Made by a program: the position numbers and the translations under genes. Positions 42,856-52,246 of a stretch of 64,000 nt of DNA are shown in pieces. The first letter of the stretch is position 1. The number at the start of each line of letters is the position of its first letter. The notes under the pieces are model-generated. The model was not told where the DNA came from and searched no databases. It saw only the letters and a list, made by a program, of their open reading frames with translations. The stretch is from Paenibacillus sp. H1-7 (GTDB taxonomy: Bacteria; Bacillota; Bacilli; Paenibacillales; NBRC-103111): NCBI RefSeq assembly GCF_022354825.1, contig NZ_CP031168.1, forward strand, positions 1,985,501 to 2,049,500, written 5' to 3'.

Positions 42856-43595
42856 TTAACGCGGAAAAACCGCGTTACAGCCCAGTGCCCGACGCTAACT
42901 CGCTCTGTAAAGCGGAAAAACCGCTTTACAGCAAGCATTCGCGTCCCAAGTGCACTGCAGCCACCGCCTTAACGCGGAAAAACCGCGTTACAGCTGAGCG
43001 CCCGGCGCTAACTCGCTCTGTAAAGCGGAAAAACCGCTTTACAGCATGCATTGGTGTCCTAAGCACGCCGCAGCCATCGCCTTAACGCGGAAAAACCGCG
43101 TTACAGCCTCGCGCTCGGCGCCTCCTCGCTTCCGTAAAGCGGAAAAACCGCTTTACAGCACGCATTCGCGCACCCAAGCACGCCGCAGCCATCGCCTTAA
43201 CGCGTAAAAACCGCGTTACAGATAAGCGCCCGGCGCCAACTCGCTCTGTAAAGCGGAAAAACCGCTTTACAGCACGCATTCACACACCAAGCGCGCCGCA
43301 GCCACCGCCTTAACGCGGAAAAACCGCGTTACAGTCCAGCACCCGGCGCCAACTCGCTCTGTAAAGCGGAAAAACCACTTTACAGCATGCATTCGCACAC
43401 CAAGCACGCCGCAGCTATCAGCTTAACGCGGAAAAACCGCGTTACAGCCTCGCGCTCGGCGCCTCCTCGCTTCCGTAAAGCGGAAAAACCGCTTTACAGC
43501 ACGCATTCGCGCACCAAGCACGCCGCAGCCATCGCCTTAACGCGTAAAAACCGCGTTACAGCCTGGCGCGTCGGCGCCTCCCCGCTTTACAGCAC
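42856..43595. repeat. Tandem array of about 113-bp units, each with two alternating palindromes
   Basis: Six full units start at 42856, 42969, 43082, 43197, 43310 and 43423 and a partial seventh at 43537. Each has TAACGCGG-AAAAA-CCGCGTTA (8-bp arms) and about 50 nt later TGTAAAGCGG-AAAAA-CCGCTTTACA (10-bp arms). The spacers between palindromes are GC-rich and more variable. Short ORFs that read through the array repeat the same peptides and are not believed to be genes. Confidence 0.95.
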
Positions 43596-43610
43596 TTATC
43601 CCTGCACCGG

Positions 43611-43793
43611 TCAGGACGCCTTCTTAAACACGACGGCTCCTTCCTTCGAATGCGGAGGCGCTTCCTGCTCGTCGTAGGTTTGCTGGTAGACGACTTGCCC
43701 AGGCTGATCCAACGTGTCCAACGTGGCCCAGTACCATATCATCAGCTCTACGCAAACGAGGATGAACAAAACCTTTTTCACGTTCACTTTCAT
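43611..43793 (-). CDS. Small single-pass membrane protein
   Basis: 60 residues: a short basic N terminus, one helix (VLFILVCVELMIWYWATL), then an acidic, Gln-rich outer tail. GGAGGTG is 9 nt upstream of the ATG. It is 40 nt after the stop of the MFS gene and likely in the same transcript. Not recognised; perhaps an accessory peptide of the exporter. Confidence 0.65.
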   Translation of the reverse strand: MKVNVKKVLFILVCVELMIWYWATLDTLDQPGQVVYQQTYDEQEAPPHSKEGAVVFKKAS

Positions 43794-43833
43794 TAACAGA
43801 AGCACCTCCGATTCGTTGTTCCATTGATCAAGC

Positions 43834-45048
43834 TCAGCCGGACTTTTCGCTGGGGCGAGCCTTGCTGTGAAACAGCGCTTTGCGCACCCATAGGGCGTTG
43901 GCAAACAGCAATACCGCGGACATGATAAACAGTCCTTGAATGTGCATCCATCCCGAGAGCAGTCCGCCAATGACAGGACCAAGCATATTGCCCAAGCTTA
44001 GCGAGCTGGTGTTAAAGCTGTAAGCGCGGCTTTCCATTCCTTTGGGTGCGAAGCTGCTGATGAGCGTTTGTACACAGGGCAGCATGCCGCCCATAAAGAT
44101 GCCGAGCATGAAGCGGCAGGCGAACAGCTGCCAAATGTTCGTCACAAAGGCCTGCGGGATGAACGAGACCGCCGCCCCAACCAGGCACACCGCCAATATT
44201 TTGACGGAGCCGATCCGGTCGCTAAGCCTTCCTAACAGCGGCGAAGCTATCATATTGGAGAAGCCGGTAATCGATCCGACGAGACCGGCGTAAAATGCCA
44301 GCAATTCGCCCTTGCCGTGCAATTCCTGTACAAAGAGCGGAATCAGCGTCATCGAGCTCAGCATGGAAAACTGGATGACGAAAGTAACGGCGTAAAGAGC
44401 GGGCAGCTCTTTCGTTTTTTTCAATTCCTTAAAGCCTTCGATGGTTGAGATGGCCGGCTTTTTCTTGGCCGCCGCCGCATCGAAGTTTTCTTTGACGAGG
44501 AACAGCGCCAATAAGGAAGCGCAGAACAAGAGCGGTCCGGTTATGTAGAAGATCGGACGGAAACCAACCCATTCCGCTAGCAATCCCCCGATGAAAGGCC
44601 CAAGAATCGACCCGGCTACGCCCCCCGACTGAAGGGTACCCATCGCGAAGCCGATTTTCTCCTTCGGTGTATTCGTCGACATGAGCGCCACCGCGGCAGG
44701 CATAAATCCGCTGATAACCCCGTTAACAATACGAAGGCCCAGCAGCTGCAACGGGCTTGTGGCGAAGCCCATCAGCGTCATGACAATCGCCATCCCGAAT
44801 CCGGAGCGAAGCAGCATCACCTTGCGGCCGTAACGGTCGGATAAGCCGCCCCAAATCGGTTGAAACAGGAACGAGGTGACAAAGTTACCTGCAAAAATCA
44901 CTCCCGACCAAATCGCAATCTCGTGCTGATCCTGCAGGCCCATTTCCTGAATGTACAGGGGCAAAAAGGGAGTGATCATCGTCATCCCGCTCATGACCAG
45001 AAACTGGCCGAGCCATAGCACGGTCAAATTGATTTTCCATCTTGCCAA
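43834..45048 (-). CDS. MFS multidrug efflux transporter (MdtG/YfkF-like)
   Basis: 404 residues with 12 predicted helices. MSGMTMITPFLPLYIQEMGL opens helix 1, GGLSDRYGRKVMLL is motif A, and SGGVAGSILGPFIGGLLAE is motif C of drug/proton antiporters. An imperfect inverted repeat ATAGTT...AACTAT lies at 45098-45122, in the promoter region, and could bind a MarR-type repressor. Followed by the small membrane protein. Confidence 0.9.
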   Translation of the reverse strand: MARWKINLTVLWLGQFLVMSGMTMITPFLPLYIQEMGLQDQHEIAIWSGVIFAGNFVTSFLFQPIWGGLSDRYGRKVMLLRSGFGMAIVMTLMGFATSPLQLLGLRIVNGVISGFMPAAVALMSTNTPKEKIGFAMGTLQSGGVAGSILGPFIGGLLAEWVGFRPIFYITGPLLFCASLLALFLVKENFDAAAAKKKPAISTIEGFKELKKTKELPALYAVTFVIQFSMLSSMTLIPLFVQELHGKGELLAFYAGLVGSITGFSNMIASPLLGRLSDRIGSVKILAVCLVGAAVSFIPQAFVTNIWQLFACRFMLGIFMGGMLPCVQTLISSFAPKGMESRAYSFNTSSLSLGNMLGPVIGGLLSGWMHIQGLFIMSAVLLFANALWVRKALFHSKARPSEKSG

Positions 45049-45180
45049 AACGATTCTCCTCTTTTCCTGCTGTGTGCGTACTATGTCTTGAGTTGAAATA
45101 GTTTATTTGTTTAACTAACTATCTTTCATTGTACCATAGGATTGGGAAATACTCACATTCTGCGCACGCTGCTGAGGCTA

Positions 45181-45939
45181 TCACTGCTCCAGACCCGTCG
45201 TAAGCTCATAGCGAAGCCGTTCGAGGCCCGGCATGTTTTCCTGCTCTGCGGCGGCAATCGCTTTGTCCACGTCGTAAGGGACACGAACAAGCTGGATGGA
45301 ATAAGGCTCGTCGCCTGCTGCATCCGGCGTTCCCTCCAAAATCCCGTAGCTTGCCTGCGGAATCCCGTCGTAAGGTGCGCCCACACTGCCTACATTATAG
45401 AGGAGAAGCCCTTTTTTCTCCTTCGATTTGATCATTTGCATGTAAGGAACGTGAATATCTCCATAAACGACGATATCCGGAATGCGTTCATCCGACCCGG
45501 CGAAGTCAGGCCTCGCAGTCATTTCGGTGTGCTGGAACATGGCAAGCTTTTCCTTTTTGGATGCTTTCCGGTTAACCCGGGTATTGACGCTCTGAGGTGA
45601 CGCATGGAACAACCGGATCCATTTGCCGCTCAAGCTCAAGTCGATCGAAAACGGAAGCGTATTTAAATATTCCAGCCGTTCGGCTCCGAGCTTCTCCTGC
45701 TGCCAGATGCCGCCTTCTTTATCCTGCGGAAGGTTGATTCCCAGATCCCAGTTGCCTTGAACGACGGATTCGCATACTTCCCGAATACGATCGACGGCTT
45801 CCGCGGGCTGAGGACCCTTGCCTGCCAAATCTCCGAGACAAATAATCCGCTTGATGCGTCTTCGCCGGATATCTTTTATTACTGCTTCCAGAGCCGTTGC
45901 ATTCCCATGGATGTCGGAGATGACCGCTATTCTTTCCAT
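45181..45939 (-). CDS. Calcineurin-like metallophosphoesterase (YfcE/YvnB-type)
   Basis: 252 residues. Metal ligands: SDIHGNATAL (Asp, His), CLGDLAGKGP (Asp), VQGNWDLG (Asn), and VYGDIHVPY (His; the usual motif is GHTH). These cytosolic enzymes cleave phosphodiesters or phosphomonoesters; substrate unknown. ATG at 45939 is chosen from GGGAG at 8 nt; an ATG lies inside that SD at 45954. Confidence 0.85.
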   Translation of the reverse strand: MERIAVISDIHGNATALEAVIKDIRRRRIKRIICLGDLAGKGPQPAEAVDRIREVCESVVQGNWDLGINLPQDKEGGIWQQEKLGAERLEYLNTLPFSIDLSLSGKWIRLFHASPQSVNTRVNRKASKKEKLAMFQHTEMTARPDFAGSDERIPDIVVYGDIHVPYMQMIKSKEKKGLLLYNVGSVGAPYDGIPQASYGILEGTPDAAGDEPYSIQLVRVPYDVDKAIAAAEQENMPGLERLRYELTTGLEQ

Positions 45940-46101
45940 CGTTTCCACTCCCATTCTATTTTCCCGGATTGTTTCTTTCCATTATAAGGCTTTTCAAGAT
46001 TCTGGTACAACAGCAACCGTTCCGAAGCGTGCAGCATTAAGGAGCAAAGGATATATAGGTTTTTCGTTCCATGACCCTCGGGACAAGATTTGGTATAATG
46101 A

Positions 46102-46225
46102 GAAAAACTTCTATCGAAGTACTCCGAGGTGGAGCGACCGCGTTCAGAGGTAGTTTTTATCGCCAATAGGAAAGATATCCGATGCGCTTATTGCTTTACC
46201 GGACTTAAACATTCCTATGTGGTGA
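46102..46225 (+). repeat. Dispersed structured repeat, copy C, unit 1
   Basis: First of two 124-bp direct repeats. Outer arms AAAAACT and AGTTTTT enclose ACTTCTATCGAAGT (hairpin), CTCCGAGGTGGAG (hairpin) and CGACCGCG; a second stem-loop runs from CCAATAGGAA to TTCCTATGTGG. Ends with GTGGTGA. Confidence 0.85.
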
Positions 46226-46349
46226 GGAAAACTTCTATCGAAGTACTCCGAGGTGGAGCGACCGCGTTCAGAGGTAGTTTTTATCGCCAATAGGAAAGAT
46301 CTCCGATCTCTTTATTGCTTTACCGGACTTTTACATTCCTATGTGGTGA
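46226..46349 (+). repeat. Dispersed structured repeat, copy C, unit 2
   Basis: Nearly identical to unit 1; the differences cluster in the loop of the second stem (GATCTCCGATCTCTT versus GATATCCGATGCGCT). It ends 52 nt before the capA start, so it lies in that gene's leader or promoter. The gap 45940-46401 otherwise holds no gene. Confidence 0.85.
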
Positions 46350-46401
46350 CAAAGGGTGTGTAAAAATTGCGTATTTTTGGAAGTAAAAGGGGTAGATCGT
46401 T

Positions 46402-47973
46402 ATAGAAACACGTACCAAAAAACACCAGGACGAAAATAAAAACAACCGGAAAACATGGATTACACTCGGCATTCTTGCGATAGTGACAATGGCCTCATTC
46501 AGCTATTTGATGAACTGGCTGAACGCCAAGGATAAGCCGGACTCGTCCGGACCCTTGGTGGAAGCATCTCCAAAGGGCGGAACCGGTGCGGTAGTGCCCG
46601 ATCCGTCAACCCCAACGAATCCGAATACACCTCCGGGAGCGCAGGATGGAGCGCAAGCTCCAGTGGAGCAAGGCCAGCAGCAATCAGGTACAGAGGGCGG
46701 CACACCCCGGGTACATCTTTCGTTCGTGGGAGATGTGATGTTTGCCAGCAAGGTAGAGGATTTGTTAAAAAAGAACGGATGGGATTATCCGTATCGTTAT
46801 GTAAAGGATTATTTGTCCAAGGCGGATATAACGGTAGCCAATCTCGAGACGCCTTTTACGACCAGAGGTGATGCCCAATCCAAAGACTATGTATACCGCT
46901 CCTCGCCGGAAGCACTGCCTGCGCTTCAAGCAGCGGGGATTGATTTGGTGAACACTGCCAATAACCATATTCTGGACTATGGGACCGACGGGCTGCTGGA
47001 TACGCTCGATGTGCTCGACAAGGCCGGCATGAAGCGGGTCGGTACGGGGCGCAATATCGATGAAGCATACCAGCCGGTCATTATGGAGCGCAATGGAATC
47101 AAAATCGCCTTTCTCGGATTTAGCCGCGTCGCGGAAAATGCAGATTGGTATGCGCGCCAAAATATTCCCGGCGTAGCGGAAACCTACAGCACCAAGCTTC
47201 CATTGGAGGCTATTTCGGCGGCACGCGAGAAAGCTGACCTTGTCGTCGTAATCGCTCATTGGGGAGTTGAGCGCAAAGACCGTCCCGTCAAGGAGCAAAC
47301 GGATCTGGCGCACAAATATATCGATCAGGGAGCCGATCTCGTTGTTGCCAGCCACCCTCATGTCGTGCAGGGATTTGAGAAATATAAGGGCAAATGGATT
47401 GCCTACAGCATGGGCAATTTTATATTCACGACCAATGAAGAGCCGGCGACATGGGAGAGCATGATTCTGAACGCGGAATGCACGAAAGAGCGCGATTGCG
47501 AGCTGCAAATGATCCCGGTCTTGACCAAATGGGCGCAGCCGGTCCGGATGACGGAGGAAGACGGGGGCAAGCTGTTCGATAAGCTGGGGCGAATTTCGAT
47601 CAATGCGAAGGTGAATAAGGACGGGACTATTGAGGAAGGCCCGCGCGTTCCACAGCCTACCCCTACGCCAACCACAACTCCGCCGCCGAAGAAGCAGACG
47701 GATACCAAGAAGGACTCCGATCCAAAAACGGAGACGAATAACGGTACATCGTCAGGGATTGTTCCAGGGAACGGATCGAAGGGAAAGGGAAGCAGCTCCG
47801 GCACAACGACTAAGCCGACACCGACACCCAAGCCGTCGTCGAGTCCTTCTACCAAAGCTACACCGACGCCGAAGCCAACGACGAAGCCTTCAGCGACACC
47901 GAAGCCAACACCAAAGTCCTCGGCTACGCCGAAGCCGACTCCCAAGCCGACCCCGGACTCTGATTCGGAATAG
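46402..47973 (+). CDS. CapA/YwtB-family protein with Pro/Thr-rich tail, unusual start codon
   Basis: About 523 residues. The N terminus is a short basic stretch ([15 protein letters not shown]), then a membrane anchor ([20 protein letters not shown]). The CapA domain, metallophosphatase-like, spans about 95-390: [44 protein letters not shown] and YSMGNFIF. A long Pro/Thr/Ser/Lys repeat tail (PTPTPKP) may span the wall. No ATG, GTG or TTG exists upstream of a GTG inside the anchor (46483). An ATA at 46402 has AAAAGGGG at 9 nt, so I place the start there with reserve. CapA proteins work in poly-gamma-glutamate transport, but capBC are absent. Confidence 0.8.
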   Translation: METRTKKHQDENKNNRKTWITLGILAIVTMASFSYLMNWLNAKDKPDSSGPLVEASPKGGTGAVVPDPSTPTNPNTPPGAQDGAQAPVEQGQQQSGTEGGTPRVHLSFVGDVMFASKVEDLLKKNGWDYPYRYVKDYLSKADITVANLETPFTTRGDAQSKDYVYRSSPEALPALQAAGIDLVNTANNHILDYGTDGLLDTLDVLDKAGMKRVGTGRNIDEAYQPVIMERNGIKIAFLGFSRVAENADWYARQNIPGVAETYSTKLPLEAISAAREKADLVVVIAHWGVERKDRPVKEQTDLAHKYIDQGADLVVASHPHVVQGFEKYKGKWIAYSMGNFIFTTNEEPATWESMILNAECTKERDCELQMIPVLTKWAQPVRMTEEDGGKLFDKLGRISINAKVNKDGTIEEGPRVPQPTPTPTTTPPPKKQTDTKKDSDPKTETNNGTSSGIVPGNGSKGKGSSSGTTTKPTPTPKPSSSPSTKATPTPKPTTKPSATPKPTPKSSATPKPTPKPTPDSDSE

Positions 47974-48053
47974 TAGCGAGGGCATTGAGATTTCCGGAGC
48001 ATTCGATTATGCTTACTATAGTAAACTATTTTGATGCAAAGGAAGGAACAACG

Positions 48054-48677
48054 ATGCAATCCATTCGCAACATCTACTGCGTAGGACGTAACTATGGTCT
48101 GCATGCTGCCGAGCTGGGCAACGAGGTGCCTGATGAGCCGATGATTTTTATTAAACCAACCCATGCTCTGGTGACGATACAAGGGCAGGCAATAACCCTT
48201 CCTGGCGATCGCGGAGAAGTTCATTATGAAACGGAGCTTGTGCTGCATGTAGGCGAAGATTACAAGCCTGGCATGGCCGTAGATCAATTGATAGACCAAA
48301 TGGCACTCGGCATCGATTTCACGCTGCGTGACGTTCAATCGGTGATCAAGAAGAAAGGCCAGCCTTGGCTGCCGGCCAAAGGCTTCTTAAATTCAGCGGC
48401 AGTCACCGAGTTCCGTCCGTTTCCGGGGTCCGATGCGGTAAGCCGGACGGAGTTCTCGCTGCGCAAAAACGGTGCAGAGGCTCAACGAGGCAACAGCAAT
48501 GACATGATCTTCAACCTGCAGGTCATCGTTGATTACATTGCTAAGCATTACGGCTTGGGCAAAGGCGACATTATTTATACAGGAACGCCTGCCGGTGTAG
48601 GTCCGCTTCACAACGGCGACCGGATGGAGCTTCTGTGGGGCGAAGAAGTGTTAGGCGCGTTTTCGGTGCAAATGTAA
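48054..48677 (+). CDS. Fumarylacetoacetate hydrolase-family protein
   Basis: 207 residues. [43 protein letters not shown] with the ExE-type metal ligands, and [15 protein letters not shown] are the hallmarks. Short members such as this one hydrolyse acylpyruvates or decarboxylate oxaloacetate. ATG at 48054 follows AAGGAAGGA. Alone, with a terminator. Confidence 0.9.
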   Translation: MQSIRNIYCVGRNYGLHAAELGNEVPDEPMIFIKPTHALVTIQGQAITLPGDRGEVHYETELVLHVGEDYKPGMAVDQLIDQMALGIDFTLRDVQSVIKKKGQPWLPAKGFLNSAAVTEFRPFPGSDAVSRTEFSLRKNGAEAQRGNSNDMIFNLQVIVDYIAKHYGLGKGDIIYTGTPAGVGPLHNGDRMELLWGEEVLGAFSVQM

Positions 48678-48704
48678 TTCCAATAGAAGATTAGCAATGT
48701 AGGA

Positions 48705-48737
48705 AGGATACCTGTCGTGAGGGCGGGTATCTTTTTT
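48705..48737 (+). terminator. Terminator after the FAH-family gene
   Basis: GATACC with GGTATC, extended by G-U pairs, then TTTTTT. Confidence 0.7.
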
Positions 48738-48887
48738 CCTGTTCCTATAACCAATGGTTACAAGGGAAGCAAATTGTCTTTGCTTTTTAGGTTCATGTCG
48801 TGGCATAATAAGCTTTCATGTATAATTTGGAATGAGAAGAATCGGATCGTATTTTGAACTGAACGATGTAAACGGGGGCACGAGACA

Positions 48888-50873
48888 GTGGAACGGTATC
48901 CTTTTGCGTATGATCATGCACAACCATTCGTTAAGCAGGCCGGAGACTGGATAGCGGACGTATTTTATGACATTTTGCCTGAAGCCGGTTTTGAGGTGCG
49001 CGATGAGCAGATTTACATGGCGTTTCAGCTGGAGCGGGCTTTTGCCGAGAAGAAGACGATTTTTGCGGAAGCGGGAGTAGGAACGGGCAAAACGTTGGTG
49101 TATTTGCTTTATGCGATCTGTTATGCCCGGTACACGAGAAAACCGGCTATCATTGCGTGTGCGGACGAATCGTTGATTGAGCAGCTGGTAAAGCCGCAAG
49201 GCGATATTGCGAAGCTGGCCAACCATTTGAACATGAAGATCGATGCGAGGCTCGGCAAGTCACCGGACCAATATGTTTGCCTGGCCAAGCTCGATGAGGC
49301 GAGGATGGGGCATGAAGATGTTCCTCTGTATTCGGACATTTATGAGCAGCTGCCTGATTTTGTCCATTCCTATGAAGCTCTCCAGTCGTTTCACGCTTAT
49401 GGGGACCGGAAGGAATACCCGTCTTTGAACGATGCCCAATGGAGCCGGATGAATTGGGACAGCTTCCAGGATTGCTTCGTATGCGAACAACGGCACCGGT
49501 GCGGGCAGACGTTATCGCGTGATCATTACCGGCGGGCGACGGATCTCATTATTTGCTCCCATGATTTTTACATGGAGCATATTTGGACGTTGGAAGGAAG
49601 AAAGAGGGAAGGGCAGCTGCCGCTGCTGCCTGAGCATTGCGCCGTTGTTTTTGACGAAGGGCATTTGCTGGAGGCTGCAGCTCAGAAGGCACTGACCTAC
49701 AAGCTGAAGCATGTCGTATTCGAAGAGCTGATTACCCGGCTGCTCAAAGGGGAGGTGCGGGAATCGCTCGCAGTGTTGATCGACACGGCGATCGAGCAGA
49801 GTGAAACGATGTTTGATGTGCTGGAAAGCAGGTGCCGTACCATTGCAGGCTCGGATCGCAAGCAAATCGATATCAACGAGCAGCTGCTCAAGGAAGTAAA
49901 GCAGCTTCAGGACATTTTAACGGTCATCGAGGATGAGCTTGTCTTCGAAAGCGAGCTGTTCACCTTGAACGAGTATGAGCTCCGTATCGTCGAAGAGCAT
50001 CTCGAAATGATGCAAAAAGCGCTAAGCTTATTCCATACATCGGATAACCTGATATGCTGGGCAACTGAGAGCATAACTGGACTCACTCTGGTCATTATGC
50101 CGAGAACGGTCAAAGAAGTGCTCCGGGAAGGCGTATTTTCCGCCAAAATGCCTGTTGTCTTCTCATCCGCCACCTTGTCGGTCGAAGGTTCTTTCGATTA
50201 TATGGCTGACAGCTTGGGGATTGAAAACTATTTATCCTTCTCCGTAGATTCATCCTACGATTATGAACGGCAGATGGAAGTCATCGTGCCCAAATGGTCC
50301 TATAACGGTACGTTCTCTGAGAAAATGAAGGCTGCGGTGAGCCTGCTGGAACGATCGGACGGGCGGGCGCTGATCTTGTTTCCAGCTAAGGAAGAGCTGC
50401 AGCGGTTTAAACAGGAGATTTCCAATTATAAAGAAACAGCGGGCCTGACATTTCTATATGAAGGCGACGGGGAGATCAGCCATCTGATTGCTTCGTTTCA
50501 AACGGAGGAGACCAGCGTTTTATGCGCGGTGAGCTTGTGGGAGGGACTCGATGTTCCCGGTCCATCGCTGTCCAATGTGATTGTATGGTCGCTGCCTTAC
50601 CCTCCGAAGGATCCGGTCTATATGGCCAAAAGGCTGGCGTCCAAGGCGCCTTTCGAAGAAGTGGATTTGCCATATATGCTGCTTCGCTTAAAGCAGGGTA
50701 TGGGGAGGCTGATCCGCTCGCGCGAAGACAGCGGATTGGTAGCCATCTTCAGCGAGAAGCTGGAGGATTTGCTGCAAAAGCATCTGGAGGGCATTATGCC
50801 GCCGGGAGTACAGATGACCTTTGTAGAGGCAGGCAACACGGAAGCCGCCTCGCCGCAGCTGCATCAGCAATGA
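48888..50873 (+). CDS. DinG/XPD-type superfamily 2 DNA helicase with Fe-S cysteines
   Basis: 661 residues. Walker A is EAGVGTGKT (61-69); the DEAH-type box is VVFDEGH. Between them are Cys residues suited to a 4Fe-4S cluster (YVCLAK, then CFVCEQRHRC). C-terminal motifs: FSSATLS, LWEGLDVPGPSLSNVIVWSLPYPP (motif V) and QGMGRLIRSREDSGLV (motif VI, QxxGRxxR). A 5'-3' helicase for DNA repair; resembles YoaA/DinG without an exonuclease domain. GTG start with GGGGGC upstream. Confidence 0.88.
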   Translation: MERYPFAYDHAQPFVKQAGDWIADVFYDILPEAGFEVRDEQIYMAFQLERAFAEKKTIFAEAGVGTGKTLVYLLYAICYARYTRKPAIIACADESLIEQLVKPQGDIAKLANHLNMKIDARLGKSPDQYVCLAKLDEARMGHEDVPLYSDIYEQLPDFVHSYEALQSFHAYGDRKEYPSLNDAQWSRMNWDSFQDCFVCEQRHRCGQTLSRDHYRRATDLIICSHDFYMEHIWTLEGRKREGQLPLLPEHCAVVFDEGHLLEAAAQKALTYKLKHVVFEELITRLLKGEVRESLAVLIDTAIEQSETMFDVLESRCRTIAGSDRKQIDINEQLLKEVKQLQDILTVIEDELVFESELFTLNEYELRIVEEHLEMMQKALSLFHTSDNLICWATESITGLTLVIMPRTVKEVLREGVFSAKMPVVFSSATLSVEGSFDYMADSLGIENYLSFSVDSSYDYERQMEVIVPKWSYNGTFSEKMKAAVSLLERSDGRALILFPAKEELQRFKQEISNYKETAGLTFLYEGDGEISHLIASFQTEETSVLCAVSLWEGLDVPGPSLSNVIVWSLPYPPKDPVYMAKRLASKAPFEEVDLPYMLLRLKQGMGRLIRSREDSGLVAIFSEKLEDLLQKHLEGIMPPGVQMTFVEAGNTEAASPQLHQQ

Positions 50874-50878
50874 GAGAA

Positions 50879-50909
50879 AGAAGCCGTGCTTTCGCACCGG
50901 CTTCTTTTT
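50879..50909 (+). terminator. Terminator after the helicase gene
   Basis: GAAGCCG pairs with CGGCTTC and TGC with GCA around TTTC; TTTTT follows. Confidence 0.8.
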
Positions 50910-50972
50910 GCTTTGCCTGGCAGCCTAGGCTAGGCAGATTATACGATTCGCTAGGCGCATTGGTCATTTCGC

Positions 50973-52145
50973 TTAGGTATGGATATCCTCCGAGTACGCT
51001 TCACGGATGTCGAGCAGCTGAAGCAGATGCTCCATGAAGGCATCTACGATGCGCGGATCGAAATGCCGGCCGCGTTCTTCGCGGAACAAATCGATGATAC
51101 GCTCGAGCTCCCAAGCTTTTTTATACACCCGGTCGCTTCCCAGCGCATCGAATACATCGGCTACAGCTGTAATCCGAGCATAGATATGGATTTCCTCGCC
51201 CTTTAACCCTTGCGGATAACCGGTGCCGTTCCATTTCTCGTGATGCTGATACGCAACGATAGCGGCTGCCTTCAGAATACGGCGGGACGAGTTTTTCAGC
51301 AATCCATAACCTATCGTAGTATGGGCTTTCATCATCTCGAATTCTTCTTCCGTCAGCTTCCCCGGTTTGTTCAGAACCTCGTCGGGGATAGCCACTTTCC
51401 CGATGTCGTGCATGGGAGAGGCGATTTTGAGCAGCTCCGCTTCCTCTTGACTTAAGCCCGCACCGAGTGCAAGAATGTAGGAGTACTCCGCCACGCGTTT
51501 GACGTGATTGCCGGTTTCTTTGGACCGGATTTCCCCGATTTCCCCCATCGTGAAAATGATCTCTTTTTGCGTTTCTTCAATTTCATACGATAAGAGAGCC
51601 GATTCCAGCGATTTGCCGGCATAGGCAGCGACAAGCGTCAATTGCTCAAGATCCTTGACCGAGAACTGTCCCTCTGCGGTAAGCTTGTTGATAGCCTGAT
51701 AGGCTCCCATAATGTCCCCATCCGTATTATAAAACGGAATCACCATAAGCGCCTTGGTACGATAACCGGTTTGCCGGTCCATAGCGATGGCTCCGCTCTC
51801 AAGCACATGCTTGAACTCATCGTTATGATAAGCATCATCGATGAATATCGGCTTACCTGTAGCGATACAATGACCGACGAGACCCGCACCTGCCGGCAGC
51901 CGCAGAGGAGGAACGCCGTGGGCCACTTTGGAGTACAGCTCGTTGGTCTCCTTGTCCAGCAACCATACGGTACAGCGGTCGGAGAGCACCATTTGTCTTC
52001 CCATATCGGCCATGAGCAGCAGAAGCTGATCCAATCTGCGTTCGTCGGCAATTTTCGAGGCGTAATCAAAAATGATCCGGAGGAGCGCTTGCGGCTCATG
52101 GTCTTTCAGTAGAGTTACCGGTTCGATCTGTCGTTCATCGTGCAC
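50973..52145 (-). CDS. GAF-HD-GYP cyclic di-GMP phosphodiesterase
   Basis: 390 residues. A GAF domain (about 30-190; CTVWLLDKETNELYSKVAHG, PIFIDDAYHN) is followed by an HD-GYP domain: HDIGK, HTTIGYGLL, HHEKWNGTGYP (GYP triad) and ADVFDAL. HD-GYP proteins hydrolyse c-di-GMP to pGpG and GMP; the GAF may bind a ligand or sense signals. Start: GTG at 52145 with GGGAGG at 8 nt; an in-frame TTG at 52187 has no SD. A cyclase gene and a c-di-GMP riboswitch are also in the window. Confidence 0.88.
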   Translation of the reverse strand: MHDERQIEPVTLLKDHEPQALLRIIFDYASKIADERRLDQLLLLMADMGRQMVLSDRCTVWLLDKETNELYSKVAHGVPPLRLPAGAGLVGHCIATGKPIFIDDAYHNDEFKHVLESGAIAMDRQTGYRTKALMVIPFYNTDGDIMGAYQAINKLTAEGQFSVKDLEQLTLVAAYAGKSLESALLSYEIEETQKEIIFTMGEIGEIRSKETGNHVKRVAEYSYILALGAGLSQEEAELLKIASPMHDIGKVAIPDEVLNKPGKLTEEEFEMMKAHTTIGYGLLKNSSRRILKAAAIVAYQHHEKWNGTGYPQGLKGEEIHIYARITAVADVFDALGSDRVYKKAWELERIIDLFREERGRHFDPRIVDAFMEHLLQLLDIREAYSEDIHT

Positions 52146-52246
52146 GTGCGCATCCTCCCGAGGGGACTCTATTTTTTCACTATGCAAATCATATTATAAT
52201 AACAAGAGGTCTGTAAATCATTTGTTGTTAAAGGGTGTGACGTTTT

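Noticed and set aside
42856..43595. CRISPR array
   Set aside because: Repeats are adjacent 113-bp units with conserved spacers and two palindromes; no cas genes are present.
42885..43677. Short ORFs reading through the palindrome array with repeating RKNRVTA and KAEKPLYS peptides
   Set aside because: They arise from the repeat sequence on both strands and have no SD.
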